Source: Neelides folsomi | Taxonomy: Eukaryota > Arthropoda > Collembola > Neelipleona > Neelidae | Length of the DNA: 64,000 nucleotides | Direction of reading: 5' to 3' | NCBI GenBank assembly: GCA_034687125.1 | Contig: JAQGBZ010000109.1 | Location: 121,415-185,414, forward strand | Part shown: positions 1 to 13,217 of the stretch, in pieces | Layout: the number at the start of each line of letters is the position of its first letter | How positions within the stretch are numbered: position 1 is the first letter of the stretch | Notes under the pieces: generated by a model | Told to the model about the DNA's origin: nothing | Databases searched by the model: none | What the model saw: the letters and a program-made list of their open reading frames with translations, nothing else | Made by a program: the position numbers and the translations under genes

Positions 1-1820
1 GTACAATACAAGTATTTAGATTCAACCTCAGGGTGTAATTAGACTTTTAAACAATAAGTATAATACTCTAGTGTATTAGGTATTTTGGTAAAATATTTTT
101 TACTCAATGAGCATTTTTCATCATATTCAAGAAAAATTTAATTGTGTGAAATTTTAGAATAGTTATACTAACGATAAGTATATTTCAAGAATAAGGATAA
201 TTAAAGCGATTGATATAGTATGCAAATATATTATAATAGATAGATAATATACAGATACGCTATTTGTTCTTATTAAATGTCATATATAATAGGTAGGTAG
301 TGATATAATAATATATTAGTGTATGAGTCAATGGGATATTTTTGTATTGAATGTGGATATAGCTATGCGTACTTGATCGATTGACCCTTGAGTGATATTC
401 AATTTGAGCAAGCAAATATGGAAATAGTGAATGTAATGAATAAATTAAAAATTTTATCTCTCGGTCTTGGTGAAAGGTACCATTGAAGGTTTGGTTGGCA
501 TTTTTCTAAATATAGTATATTATTAAGTAGTCACAGAGGTAAGTGTGTTTTTAAGATTGATGGGGGAGGAGGAGAGCTTTGCGGAATGAACTGCGGATTA
601 AGGAAGTCAATATGAAAAAAAGAAAGAGAATTGGAGAATTTTGAAAAAAGGATCTCGAGTTGGTTCAGTGAGCGGATATGGAATAAGTAGGTAGAGATAT
701 TCGAGACCAAGTGTATAGAGTAAATGAGGGAAGAGGAAGAGATGAATAAATAATCGGAAGAAATGAAACCACTTCATGGGAGGCATCATAAGCCCATACA
801 TGAAAGAAAGGCAAATAAGTCACGGTGGACCATCACGCATATTACTTTCTTTTACGCTCTAATGGAGAATGAAAAATCCACTATTTGCATAAATATGAAT
901 GTATTTACTTCAACTGCAATTTACTTCATAGCTCCTTTATATTTCCATTTAACTCAATCACTATTTTGATTTGTTCAACCATGTTAAATGTTAGTTCTTA
1001 AAAACAAGTTTTTTATTTTGGGCTTTTGGCCAGTATTGTGCCGAAAAGAAAAAGTGATTATATTCAAAGATGCTTCAGTAAATGGTTGAATCGATGTTTT
1101 AAAATTGATACGGTTAATTAGATCCACTCATAGGATTTGTCGAAGGTTGTAATGTGTAGAAAGCGAATGAGTGGAAGGTTGGATAAACCAATTTTAGAGT
1201 AAAGCGGGGGATTTTTTGATGAGAAACTCGATGAAAAAGACTCGATTTCATGAATAATTAAAAGGATTGGGGAAATGGACATCTGATGATTGAATCCACA
1301 GCATGAGCGTGCATAATATCATATCATTCAAGCGTTTACCCTTACATGCAAGGCCCCGAATACAGTGGAAGTAAAATGAACATGGAGATTTGGTTCTTTA
1401 TGCTATCAACAGAACCGAGGGTTAAATTGCAACTTGTGAAAAATTCAACTCTAAATAACATTTACACCTATCATTAAGTCTCTTCAAGTTTCAAACTCCG
1501 GTTACTCGACAAAAATTGGATAGCAGCATCGGAATAAAACGTTCTCATAAATATATTTGTATGGTATATATGTATACTACTAAATATTTAGCAGTTGAGT
1601 TGATAAATAGCTCCAATCATTTCTGGGCGATATGAAGGATAAAAGTAATGGATTTATTCCTTCCAGAATGGAAAGGATTTTCCATTTCGTCTCCATTTCA
1701 ACTTCCATCACTATTTGGCTATACGTCCTTCACAATCGAATTTAAGTCAACATTTAGGTTTTTCTCCGAATCTCAGATTTTCGTCATCAGATGTGTGTCT
1801 TTGACGAAAAGTGAATGAAT
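1..1820. other. AT-rich DNA, no gene recognised
   Basis: Mostly AT-rich sequence with short tracts such as (GGTA)-like runs near 290 and scattered poly-A/T. The longest open frames are under 80 codons and show no family resemblance or splice-flanked structure. An octamer ATGCAAAT occurs at 220-227 and its reverse at 883-890. I see nothing functional that can be supported. Confidence 0.6.
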
Positions 1821-4260
1821 TATATAAAGGAATTCATGAATATTGAATGGAAGAAGGCAAACACCAAACGCTTGCTTTCCTCCTCAATATATACATATAA
1901 TAATACACCCAGGAAGACACAATGAATGATTCGAGACGGAAGAGAAAAACACTTGTGTGTTTCTTTTCTCCACCGCTCTTCTCCATTTCTCTTTCGAGTG
2001 CACCTGGAGAGAGAGCTGAGAAGCCAGGAGAACAATCACCACCCTCAGAACCTACGCATAGACCCACTCGGCATGCAAATTTGTCAAATAGGGATCCAGA
2101 GGGGAATTCCGAGGTCGGATGTCGTGGGACGAGGGAGCGGAGGAAGAATCATTGATCACTTCTATGCTCTAATCAGATCAAAAAGGGATCCCAATCTTCC
2201 ATCACCATCTCCTGCAACATCCCTTCAGATCCATTTTTTCCCAATTTTGAACCTCTGTATCACCCCGAGTTGTGTTGGTAATGGAAGGCTCCATTAAGGT
2301 TTTTTTCACCATTACACGAGCATGCTCCTTTCCCTTTGATTCTCTCGGGAAGTGTTTCTCCAAATTGGGCTTTGTGGGGGAAGGGCCGAGAGAGATTGGG
2401 CTTTGCTCTCTGGTGGCGGAATTTGGACATTTGACGTTGGCCGTGATTGGCGATTGGGCTCAACAAGTTTTAATATCGGCGGAGCGGCGGGTTTGGGACG
2501 GTTGACATTTCATGGATGGTGAGTGGAAGACAAGGGATTGGAGAAGGAAGTGGAGGGAAGCTTCGGGACCCGGGTTTTTCTCTCGAGCGGATCTGCCCAT
2601 TAATAATTCACAAGGCGGAGTTCGGGGCCGGGAAAAGAAAGAGAGGAAAAGCCATAGGCAGAGTCGTGAGTGCACTTCTTAACTATAGGAACCATTTGGA
2701 AATGTGCTCTCTTCACTCGGCACTCCTCCTTGGTGAATCGTGAAGGCCCGGCCTCCCGACTCTCCCACTTCTCCCGATGACCACCTCACAAAAATACCAA
2801 ATACCCGCAATTCTCTTCTCACTCCAATCCAATCACAAATCCCATGGACTGACCTGAAAACTAACTTTCCTCCCTCTCCTCACTCACTCGGAGCTCCACT
2901 TGGTCCCCAATCCAATTCCCTCCGACCAGCCTCCCATCCTCAATTACGCAGCCATTACGCCAGCGGAGAATATACATGCCAGAAAGGCAGGTGGGCTCCG
3001 GGAATTTCTTGGATTGAGAGAAAAGGAAATTACGCCCGGCAGAGAATTTGTTACCCGACTCCTGGAGGAAAATGTCGAGACCTGGCTCTGAGATTGACTC
3101 AAATGTCAAGCTGGAACCGTCAAAGTCAGAATTATCTCTCGAGAACCAAGTTATCCAAGAGAAAAGAAACTCCCTTCATTCATCCCTCATTAGGAGATCT
3201 CGAGAGCCGGGTTTAAATTTTGATGGGTGGGATATGAAGACCATTTGTAGTGGATGGGGATAATGAGCGGGGCACGAGGGCTGGGGGCTCGTTGGGCATT
3301 TGATGGGCATAGCCCGTCTGTCAGTGATAATTTGGTCCCAGAACGGAGACCCTCGAGACCCGGGCGAAGGAGAAAGATATTTGTAATATGGCCAACACCA
3401 TCGAGACGAGCGATTCACCAACCCATTCAAATTGATGAACATTACAGCAAAGTCATTTTTACACGGGACGCATCGCATAAATGGCCCCTATATTTTTCCC
3501 AATACCTACAATATCTCTCCTCTTTAATATTTAACCATATTACATCTCAAATTGGCTATTTCAGCGAGAAGAATTGCTCCGATGCTCAGTCCTCCCGCTC
3601 CCACTCACTCACCTCCCTCGCTCCCTCAGAGCCCGCCTCCCCTCACATCCCCAAACTTATCTCGCTCAGCATCTCTCCAGTCCCCGCCTCAATTATTCAC
3701 TCATTATCTTTCAACCTTCCATTTACTTTGAATAACGATGATTCAATGTGGAATCCAAAGCTCTTTGAGATACAAATTAATGGTTCCTATTATAAGTGTA
3801 AAAATAATGACAACTCTTACAGTAAAGCCATCTAGTAATATTTATCAACCATTTTATTCCTATTGTGAATTTCCCAAAATAATTGAGTGCCAGAATTGAG
3901 CCAAATTGATTTTATTTACCAGTTTTAAGAAAAAGAAGGAAAGGATTTGAAGTTGGAAAGAATGAGACGAGATTAGTTGGACAGGTTGCAGAGACCCTTC
4001 CTGTCCATTTTTGTTTGGAGGATCTTTAGAGAGGAATTTGAAGGTGACTGGGCTTTGGTTCCCGAGTGGAAACGGGAGAAATGTATAGGTACGTATTTTT
4101 CTTCCGTGGCTTCCGATCTTACCGAGTCATTTTGGTGACTGAGCCTCGTGAAAATTTTATTCTTCCAGATTTTCCAACCCAACTCCTGTCAAATCGGCCG
4201 ATATCCCCACAAAATCTGAGATCTAATTTAAAATTTAGTAGGTAAGCTCTTAGGGTGTCC
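1821..4260. other. GC-richer non-coding island
   Basis: Base composition changes visibly here: long pyrimidine-rich stretches (for example 2750-2960 and 3580-3720) and purine-rich stretches replace the AT-rich background. Several open frames of 70-190 codons occur on both strands, but they overlap in competing frames, have proline/serine/arginine-rich composition expected from strand asymmetry, and match no protein family I know. I read the block as non-coding, possibly regulatory for the distant acj6 gene; the function is inference. An octamer ATGCAAAT lies at 2073-2080. Confidence 0.45.
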
Positions 4261-7240
4261 ATGTCGCTCTTCCTCCGTGTCGCTCTCGTTCTTCGCCACG
4301 CTCCAGCTTAGCAACCCATAAACCCTACTCTACATACACTCCTGTGTTTCACAGTTTCCCATACTACTTCAATACGAAGTGTAATCTTTTAAACTCGAGT
4401 CTTTATTCAATTTATCCAAGTTAGCGAATGCCCATGAAGACATTCTCGACCAAAATACTAAAACATTCCTTCACACCCTTCAATGAGAAAATGGCTAACT
4501 TAAACTACAGATAAATACATAAAACATGTAAATGAGTTAATAAATTAATTAGCCATACAATACATACCACAATGACGAATTATTACTTTGTATATAGAAG
4601 GTAAAAGAATAATAAAAAAGACTGTTTTAGTATCAGTGAGATATATTATTTTATTATGTTATTAATTCCAAATTGATGAGTAAAATTTAAAAAAAGGATT
4701 AAAATATTCGAACCATCACGTCTTGGCTAAACGCATGGATCCAAGTTTTTATTCTATTAAACTTATGATAGATCTGGTCCATTGGCGCAATGCACATCGT
4801 TGTCTCTCTCCGGGATGAAGAGAAAGAGGAGAATAAGTAGAACGGAGAAGGAAATAGATAGCGAGACAGAGTGGAAATTCATCATCTGGAGAGGAGAGTA
4901 ATCCACTTACATGGAAAAGGTCTTAGCAGGACTTTCTCCCGGCTCAGATGAAGCGTGTGGAAATGGAGCAAATGAGTTGAATCCCTCAGCAAACACTCCA
5001 TTTACCTCTCAGACCACTTATAAGGCTGACAATGAGCATAGACGCCTCACCGTCGGAATTGGAATTGGGAGCTGAGGGAGGAACGCGGAAGACTTTTACG
5101 ACTCTGGTTGCTCCTGGATGTGGCTCCCGTTGCGGTCCATTGTTTTATTGTGAGTATGGGGAAGAGGGGCTATGGATTCAAACCAGTTGAAATATTCACA
5201 ATTACATCCGGAAGAAAGGACGGAAGAACCCAGGAAACCCATCCATTATTCACCAATTTTCCGAGATTACAAGGGAGATCTCTTTGTGGAAGCTAATACC
5301 TATAACATATCCTCATCTCCACTACTTCACTCAATCTTAGGTGGTCATAAAACTCGAATATTATATTTTTACCTTCATCTACAAAGGATCGAAGAAGGGA
5401 AAACATTTTCATTCCTAAAATATTTCATTTCTTCTAATTTACATGAGATTTGACACGTTTGGGTAAAATGATATTTGAATGGCAAATAATTTATTTATGT
5501 GGACATGCTACAAAAATTATTACAAGCCTATTTGAGAACATTTACTACGTGCATACTATTTATACTTAAGTATCATTACATGTACATATTATGCATAGTA
5601 TATATACCCATTATACTATAAGTACATACATATTTCAAAAATCTATTATTTTCAATCCATAACCGACTTTATTTGTATTCCGCCTGTGGTAAAACAGGAG
5701 GGATTTTTAGAGCCTTTGGACGAAGGCTTTTAAGGATAAGTTTATTTGTCATTTTGTTGTTATGATTGAAGTTTGTGAAAGTGTTTGAGTTAGTAAATGA
5801 TAGGAAAGAAGTTAAGAAGGTTGTTTCTCATTTCATCCTAGGGGCGTGGAGGGCTTTTGGGGGTGATGATGAGTTTTCATGGATAGGAGGGGAGAGAGTG
5901 GGAATTAAAAATTAGGGAATTAAAAAGAGTTGGGAGCTGGGAGAGGGGGCCAAATTGAAAGATGAATAAGGAAATTGATTGAGGTGGGAGAGGAGGCGGG
6001 GGAAGACTGCGGAACTTCCTTGATGAACTCATTTCATAATTAGGTTCTACAAAGAATCGAGTTAGGAAATGGGGCGAAGCCTCGTTCCTTCCAACTTTTA
6101 ATCCCTCACACAGTAATGGGGGTATTAAAGTATTTTTAAAGACTCTTTCACTCGCTGATTACCAGGCTTAATTTTGAGTCTGCAGTGCTTGTTAATCCAT
6201 TTCATCTCGAGAGCTCCATTTTTACAGGGAATGACACGATGTTGGGGAGCGAGGGCCGAGCTTCCTCATTTCAAATTCATTTCCCTTCTTTCTTCACTCT
6301 CTCACGATCAATTAGGCAGCAGAAGGAGACCGTGTAGATTTACATGAGCTAATTTGAATCGATACTTGGCTTCTCCTCTGGACAGACGTTGGCTGTCTCG
6401 AGGCCCCTCAAATTAGGAGACGGGAACAGGAAGGATTGTCAATTAGAGTCCACTTCGACAGCCGAACATTCGTCTCAAAAATCATCGAGAGGAAAGGAAT
6501 TTCCTTCTGATTTCTTTAATTATGCAGGAGGTGCTTTTATAAAGCCATTAGGAGTTATTGCCTCCTTCGCCACTCATGTCCAATTTCTTTTCATATCCAC
6601 CACACGAGATGCGCCAAATTAATACAAGTAGGTAATAGAAACTATGCTCTTGTAATATTAGATATATAAGTAGATGGACCTCCACTCGGGTATGCATATC
6701 AGGTAAATTGGCCCCTCTCACATTAGCCACGAAACTCTCCAGGGTTGAGAACAACACATTGATGGGAGAGAGGGAGTCGACATCATAATGCTTTCTCCCC
6801 ACCTGGTTCGCTAACCTGGTAAAAAGAGACGGGAAATATTTGAGATGAGCCCAAATCCACTTTGACAAATGCGTGGTGACCATTTAATTAATAAACGGAA
6901 TCCATATGTTCCCATTCCCTTTCAATCGCCCAAGTTTTCATTAATTTTATCCAACAGCCCGTTTTTATCTTGCCTCATCTCTCCTCTTTTACCTATTATT
7001 ACGCCTATTTTGAGACATGCGATGAAGGCGGTGAGAGTTGTCGACGTGTGTAGAAAGGAAATCCTTCCGTCGAGTCCCATAATTTCCCCTCGGCAAACCA
7101 CAAGATTTCTCTCCAGGCCCAGCTTATGGCCATGTTAATGTCCTCGGCCCTTAATTGGATATGAGGAATAAAACCACTTTTGCTTCTCCATTGTGTATCA
7201 TTTTCTCTTTTTTTATTCATTTTCATAATAGGTCTAAGGG
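4261..7240. other. Mixed AT-rich DNA and GC-richer islands
   Basis: AT-rich sequence (about 4320-4780 and 5450-5690) alternates with island-type sequence (about 4790-5440 and 5800-7200) of the same purine/pyrimidine-asymmetric character as at 1.8-4.3 kb. No open frame is recognisable as a protein and no repeated element with target duplications was seen. Confidence 0.45.
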
Positions 7241-10200
7241 GTTTTTTATTATTCGTTTGTCTACAATTTAATCATTAGTTTAGTTTAAATTGATATTTTA
7301 ACAGTTCACTTTTTTTATTCTTTTTGGAAGTGGATGTGTTTTCCTCCATTTGGACAGAGAGGATTGTGGATTCTCATCTCTCCTTTTTTATCCTTCTGCT
7401 ACACATACATATACATATACTTAATTATTGACGGCGGTGGTAGAAGGAGCCTTCAAATGTTGATTCCATAAGGACTATTCAAATTGTCCAACTTCTTTAA
7501 TGATCATTACCTCAATTCGTGGAGAATTGTTACTTCAATTCAGTAGATACATACATAGATATAATAATAGCATTTTTAAGCCTGTCATACTCGTAAATAG
7601 TATATACAAGTGATATTCATCTAAATTGATATGTTATCATAAGAATTTTACGAGTTATCCCTAGAGAATTCCAGGCTTCTCATACAATCTATTTCCATCC
7701 TTACTTTTAAACAATAATTAAATGTACTATATATTGAAACCATTATGTAAGCGGAATTAACTTTAATTTACTTTATACTTACACTAATTTTAAAGTATGT
7801 AAGTTTCATATTCATATATTGTATCAATTGCCTCTCGTAAGAAAAGTTCTCTTTTGACTGCACTCATCTTTCAACGTTTAGACATTATATGATTTTTGTG
7901 CCCTAAGTTTTCATATCTTACCTTTAGTTATTATTTACAATTGTAGCATACATACATATGTATTCATATTGATATATAAATTAAAATATTATTTATATAT
8001 TATTTAATAGGTACACAAGTTAAAGTACCTATTTACATTACATTTATTTAAACGTAATTTGAAACCTCCAATTAAAATTCACATTCAAAATAATGATAAG
8101 ATTTGTTGGAGTTCCGCTCACTCGCCAGAGTTGTATGCCAAATTTTCAAAGGTCTGAAAATCAAATTTATGGATCCAATTATTTACTGTTTCATTTTAAT
8201 AGGGGATAGAATGGGCTTGTTGAGACAGTCACTTGACAGGTTCATTATTAATGTATCATTAATCGTTTTATGTTATGATGATATTGACTATGATTGAATT
8301 TCTTCATAGACTTCCCATATTACACTACAATAGCTAAAGAACAATATAATGTATAATAAGGAGTTAGACTCAAAGACCCTGATTTATCTTATCAATATTA
8401 TTTAAATATGATAAAAAGGCTGTTTCAATTCATTGGATTTGACCAGATCAAATCAGGAAAAGATCAAATTTCATAATCTGGAAACTTCAGTCATTTCCCC
8501 CTCAGAACCACTTTCATTAAGATAAGAGATAAACTAATTTATTAAATTCCGTAAATTAGTGGGAGACAAAAGAGATGGGAACAATTGGAGTGCAAGTCAT
8601 TGCCCGAACCATTTCCAAATCACAAGGTTTTCCATGTTGTGAATCTTCCACCTTCGGCTAATCAATTCTCACTTTCATTTCATGCATTAGACCTATTGTA
8701 TTGCTCTGTTGTTCTTTGTCTCTAGGTGGGCACCTAAAAGTAATATAAGGTTTTTCGGGTTCAAGTATTCACTTGTAATGAACTTTATAATTTACTTATT
8801 TACCAATTTTAAATAAACTCATTAAACAACAATTTAAAATGCTTGATAGGAATCATGTCTTGTACATATGATTTGTTCTTATTTAAAGATGTATAATTAG
8901 AATTGCAAGTTATATTTAATACAATGTTTATTTAAATACTATTACAATCTATTGAGGTTACTTATTCTTATTTGGAATGCCGTATAAGCCAACATTGCAA
9001 ACATAATTGCACCACGTTTCTTTAAAAAATAAAATATATATTATTTTTAAATTTAAATAACACGTGTATGTATTCTTATCGTTAACTAATAAGCTATTTA
9101 AGTACATCTCAGTGAAATCATTTTTTATAAACCAATTGTGATTTTACATGGATAATTGATTTGAACCTTTGAAAAGAGACCATTAAAGTAAACAGTTAAG
9201 GATTCAGTTGGAAACAAAAAATAAAGTTTTTGACTTACAAGCGATTTGCCAAATATTTCTCACACGATTTACTTTTTTTCTATTTGATATGATTTTTCTA
9301 TTTAATACACATCCTGTGTATATGTTTATTTGTATGTATTACTATACATATTTGTCTTCTCTTTGCCTTTCATTTTCTGTAATATTAGCATCAAAATAGT
9401 GAAACTTAAAAGCACTAAAATACTCATGTGTATACACGTACAAACATGGTTTAGTATGTATGTATTGATACTGATATGTATGATATTCACATTTACAACA
9501 GCATATAATTGGTATATAGTAGAGTACATGTGTATATTTAAAATTCTCTAGCTTAGCTTCCTATGTTAAAAATCATGAACGTTACCCTGTACACTTTGAA
9601 TCAAATAACTTTAAAGATATATGATTAGATTGATTACCAATCGATGACTACTATTGCTTTATGGGCTTAACATTTTTATAATTAATAATATGTATTTTGT
9701 ATTAAACTTACGTCGACAAGACATGCGGCTCTAAATGTTTGCTGGATTTAATATTAGTAGGGTCTCTCAATCTCAACACATCGCCTTCTATGTACTATGT
9801 ACTATGTGTAAATGTATGGTTTATGAAATTAATTGTACATTTTATATCTTTTCCGCATGGCCATTCATTGCATTTAATAAGCTCCTGATTTAATTTTCTA
9901 ATTAGATTTGGCGAAAAATTTATTATTTTTGAATTTACATTAGTTTTAAGTTGAAGAAAATGGATAGACAAGAATAAAAATATATGTAAAGTAATAATTA
10001 TTATTTAATTTTACCAACATTTATTTTTGTCAACGTTCCATAGTTTTGGAAGTATATTCGACTCTAATTTAAGATTAAATTACGGGCTAAACTACAAAAG
10101 TCACAGCAACATGTTTAACGACATTCGAAAGAGCGTCAAAATTTACGCTATTAATTTAATAGCGCAACTTTTGAATAAAACATTCTATGGTTTAAAATCA

Positions 10201-11309
10201 TAAAAAATTCATACAGGATAAAACATGTTATTATTTCTAAAACTGTCTGTTCTGTTTCTACAAATTGCATCAGCAAAAAGTCAAAGAATGCCCATTAATT
10301 TTATGATTTTTTAGCATATATAGGATTTTTATTGAAACTCAAGCCATTAATATAAGTTTTGTCGCTCTTTCAAGTAGTACATATACAATGCTTTGTGGTG
10401 ACATTTGTTATTCTGACTGTAAACCCCAAGGGGCTACTAACCCTAAATCACTAACCCGCATACATAATTACATAACTAAATAAGTTCCAACCTGACTGAC
10501 TAACTAATTGTAAGTAACTTAAGATGTTTCGTATGTATAGTAGTCTTTGACTAGTTTAAGATCGGAGGTGAGCGAAAACTCCTGAAATTGGAAATTTGAC
10601 AAATTTTTACCCATTAAATTAATTGAGATATAATTCTTCCTTATTACACTTTAGACATATATTCGTAAGTTACAAATGGGTATAAAATTTGATTTTGAGT
10701 TTGTATTTTAACGACTACAGACTCATTTTTTAACCTTGAACATTTTCATGTACTGCATTTGTTACTTAAACGTACGTATTATGTAATATGCATGTAATAT
10801 GTCGTTTTAATATGGTAAATATGTACTTAAGTATAAAGTACCTGCGTAGACCATGTACTGTTATATATTAATGTAATTACCTCGACTGACATGTAACTAC
10901 TTATTCGTATAATTTTTGCCATTTAATTACCAAATGTTTAATGAAGATGCTTGGAAATTATTAACCTAACTAAAAATATGAGAAAGTTGAGCTAACTAAG
11001 CATTACCATTAACCATTACCTGCCAAAACTATTTAAATTTTAGTTATACATTTGTTTATTATATGGATTTTTATTTGTAAGCCGTAATAGACTTTTACGG
11101 CAAATAATTCAAATGTACTTTTTAATATTTCTTTCTGTCAAAATCATTAATAGCGAATACATTCATATAATATGATATCTTAAAACAGCCTACTTTCATA
11201 GACATAATTATCTTAAGCATCTTTAATTGCTCGTCATTACATTTAGTTATATCATATATGTAAATATACTTATGGTTAGTTTATCATCGAATATTATTAT
11301 AAGAAATTC
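7241..11309. other. AT-rich gene-free DNA
   Basis: About 4 kb of strongly AT-rich DNA with short open frames of hydrophobic, low-complexity translation (for example 9208-9551 on both strands) that look like by-products of composition. The only structured feature seen is the degenerate inverted repeat near 10.1-10.4 kb, listed separately. Confidence 0.55.
10127..10371. repeat. Degenerate inverted repeat (old foldback element)
   Basis: GAAAGAGCG at 10127-10135 is matched by its reverse complement at 10363-10371. Going inwards, the two arms continue to align with gaps for roughly 80 bases: CAAAA, then TTGAATAAAA against TTCAATAAAA, then AAATCATAAAA on both. A weaker resemblance extends outwards (AAAGTCAC against AATGTCAC). 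The loop is short. This looks like an old, mutated foldback or MITE; no target duplication could be fixed, so the true edges are uncertain. Confidence 0.45.
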
Positions 11310-11317
11310 CCTCCCAT

Positions 11318-11865
11318 TAAGGTTCCGCACGGATTGATTTTTGACCATCCGTATCCGTAACCAAACCGTATAAACGGATGGATAATGGGACTATCCAATC
11401 CGAAGCAAATTCCACGGATTGGATAGCTGACCAATCCGTATTCGTATCCGTTCTATCTGCATATACATAAAACTATGTTTTTATATGTATATTTAATGTT
11501 TATGTTTAAATTTCATGGTATTTTAAAATGTGGTATTGAATTAAGATGCTTATAATTAATAAATATAATAATTAATATAGGAAATTAGCAAATAAACTGT
11601 TTTGAGAATATGATATTTAAAATATTGCTATGTAAAAATTCAAATTTCACATTAATTTTGTTTATTATTTATCCGTTTCATCCGTACGGATATCCATACG
11701 GATAACCATCCAATCCGTATCCAATCCGTATCCGTATTGGCGGATTGGTCCTTACCCAATCCGTATCTATCCGTATGCCATACGGATGGATGGTTCATCC
11801 ATATCCAAACCGTATCCGTATTTATCCGCGGATAACCGCATCATGGTTAACCGTGCGGAACCTTA
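11318..11865. mobile_element. hAT-type MITE with 8-bp target duplication (ATCCG family)
   Basis: A 548-bp non-autonomous element. It has perfect 15-bp terminal inverted repeats, TAAGGTTCCGCACGG at 11318-11332 and its reverse complement at 11851-11865. An exact 8-bp direct repeat CCTCCCAT flanks it at 11310-11317 and 11866-11873. Both ends carry dense arrays of short words built on ATCCGTAT / ATCCAATCCG / CGGATTGG (about 11330-11465 and 11670-11850), while the centre (11466-11660) is plain AT-rich DNA without a coding frame. Short inverted repeats, 8-bp duplications and subterminal motif arrays are the established signature of the hAT superfamily, where subterminal words bind transposase. Perfect repeats and duplication suggest a fairly recent insertion. 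Confidence 0.88.
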
Positions 11866-11873
11866 CCTCCCAT

Positions 11874-13217
11874 ATTATCATATTAAGTATGTACTCTACT
11901 TTTAGTGTGTGTAATTATTAAAGCAATTGTAATCTACCAGTTAACGTTGTAATTTTTTATTTGCCTTTAAAAATATGGTGCGTAAATTGAATAATAATTG
12001 AATTGTATGTGCAGAATAGATAGTATGTTAAATGTAATGTAATTACTTATACATATTTTAGTATAAACTTACATTACTATCCTAATTCGTATCTCTGCAC
12101 ATGCAAATGATTTTAAATTATTTACACCATGTTGACTCTTAAATTATGTTACATACTTTTAACAATTATCTTAGGATAATATCGTATGTGACCAAAAATT
12201 TAATCACGCGTACATTCAATGTGAATACATATTTGGCATTAAACCTTTCATTTCCCTATTAAGACAACTCCAGTTTCATCTTCATTCACTAGTGATTAAT
12301 AATAAATATCCTAAGGAAATAAGGACAGATATAAAATAAGTAGTAACATAATGTTACATAATTATTATGCGAACCAGCAATGTATTAAAACTAATTTCCA
12401 ATAATGTCTTATATCATTTAACAATGATAAGTATCTGGATATAAGATAAGATTATTTTGTTAAAAAAGGGGAAACATTTAATTGGTTATTATTGCTGATA
12501 TCATGATATCCTTGAAATAAATTTCCATTCATGTCATTTTAATTGGTAGTTGGGTCAAAATTAAAAAAGGCGGAAATCAAGGTATGAAAAGGTTTATAAT
12601 AATTCATGGAATATTTTGAAGATATTGAAGATAAACAAACTTGTGCAAAGGATGTTTATTTAGTAAAGGTGAGGAGATAATTAAATATTGACTAGCCCAT
12701 TCATTAAACCGGTCAGTCTAGCAGTAATACAGATATGAATAATTAATTTGTGTAAGAGGTTTAATAAAATAAGTGATCATTTGTCGCAATACGTTCCATT
12801 CATAAACTCGAGAATATTGAGTGATTTACATCTAACATTTAGGATTTCTCATAATAAGTCCGCTCTGGATTGAAATTGGAAATTCGTCATTTCTACTGGA
12901 TCAGTACGATGAGCGGCGCATTAACCTTAATAATGATTGGATGAGTAAACAAGGAGATGATGCTTCTGTACCCACGTGATTAAGGAAAGTAAATATGAGA
13001 ACAATCGAGGGAATTCGCGACGTGAGCCGTCGACCGTTGGGCCGAGGGAAATGAATGGGGACGAGAGGCGAATAGAAGATTTTGGTCAACTTTGGCAAAG
13101 TTCCATGAATTGTGGATTCGAACCTCGACTCCTCTCGCGTACTCCTGGGAAGGTGAAAGGGAGAGATGTGAATGGAAAGAATGCCATTGTCATTCAATGA
13201 GTGAGGCTGAAAAATGG
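11874..13217. other. AT-rich flank and probable 3' UTR of the POU gene
   Basis: AT-rich DNA to about 12850, then sequence of mixed composition just downstream of the POU gene's stop codon, which is on the minus strand. A possible polyadenylation signal for that gene is TTTATT on the plus strand at 12655-12660 (AATAAA on the minus strand), but this hexamer is common in such AT-rich DNA. An octamer ATGCAAAT lies at 12101-12108. No gene was recognised. Confidence 0.4.

Noticed and set aside
2740-3835. Open frames of 158 and 193 codons in the 2-4 kb island
   Set aside because: Pro/Ser/Arg-rich composition follows the pyrimidine strand asymmetry; frames overlap on both strands, with no family resemblance or splice logic.
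13114-13124. GGATTCGAACC, the reverse of a tRNA B box
   Set aside because: No matching A box, acceptor stem or cloverleaf can be formed from the surrounding minus-strand sequence; it lies in the 3' flank of the POU gene and appears to be chance.
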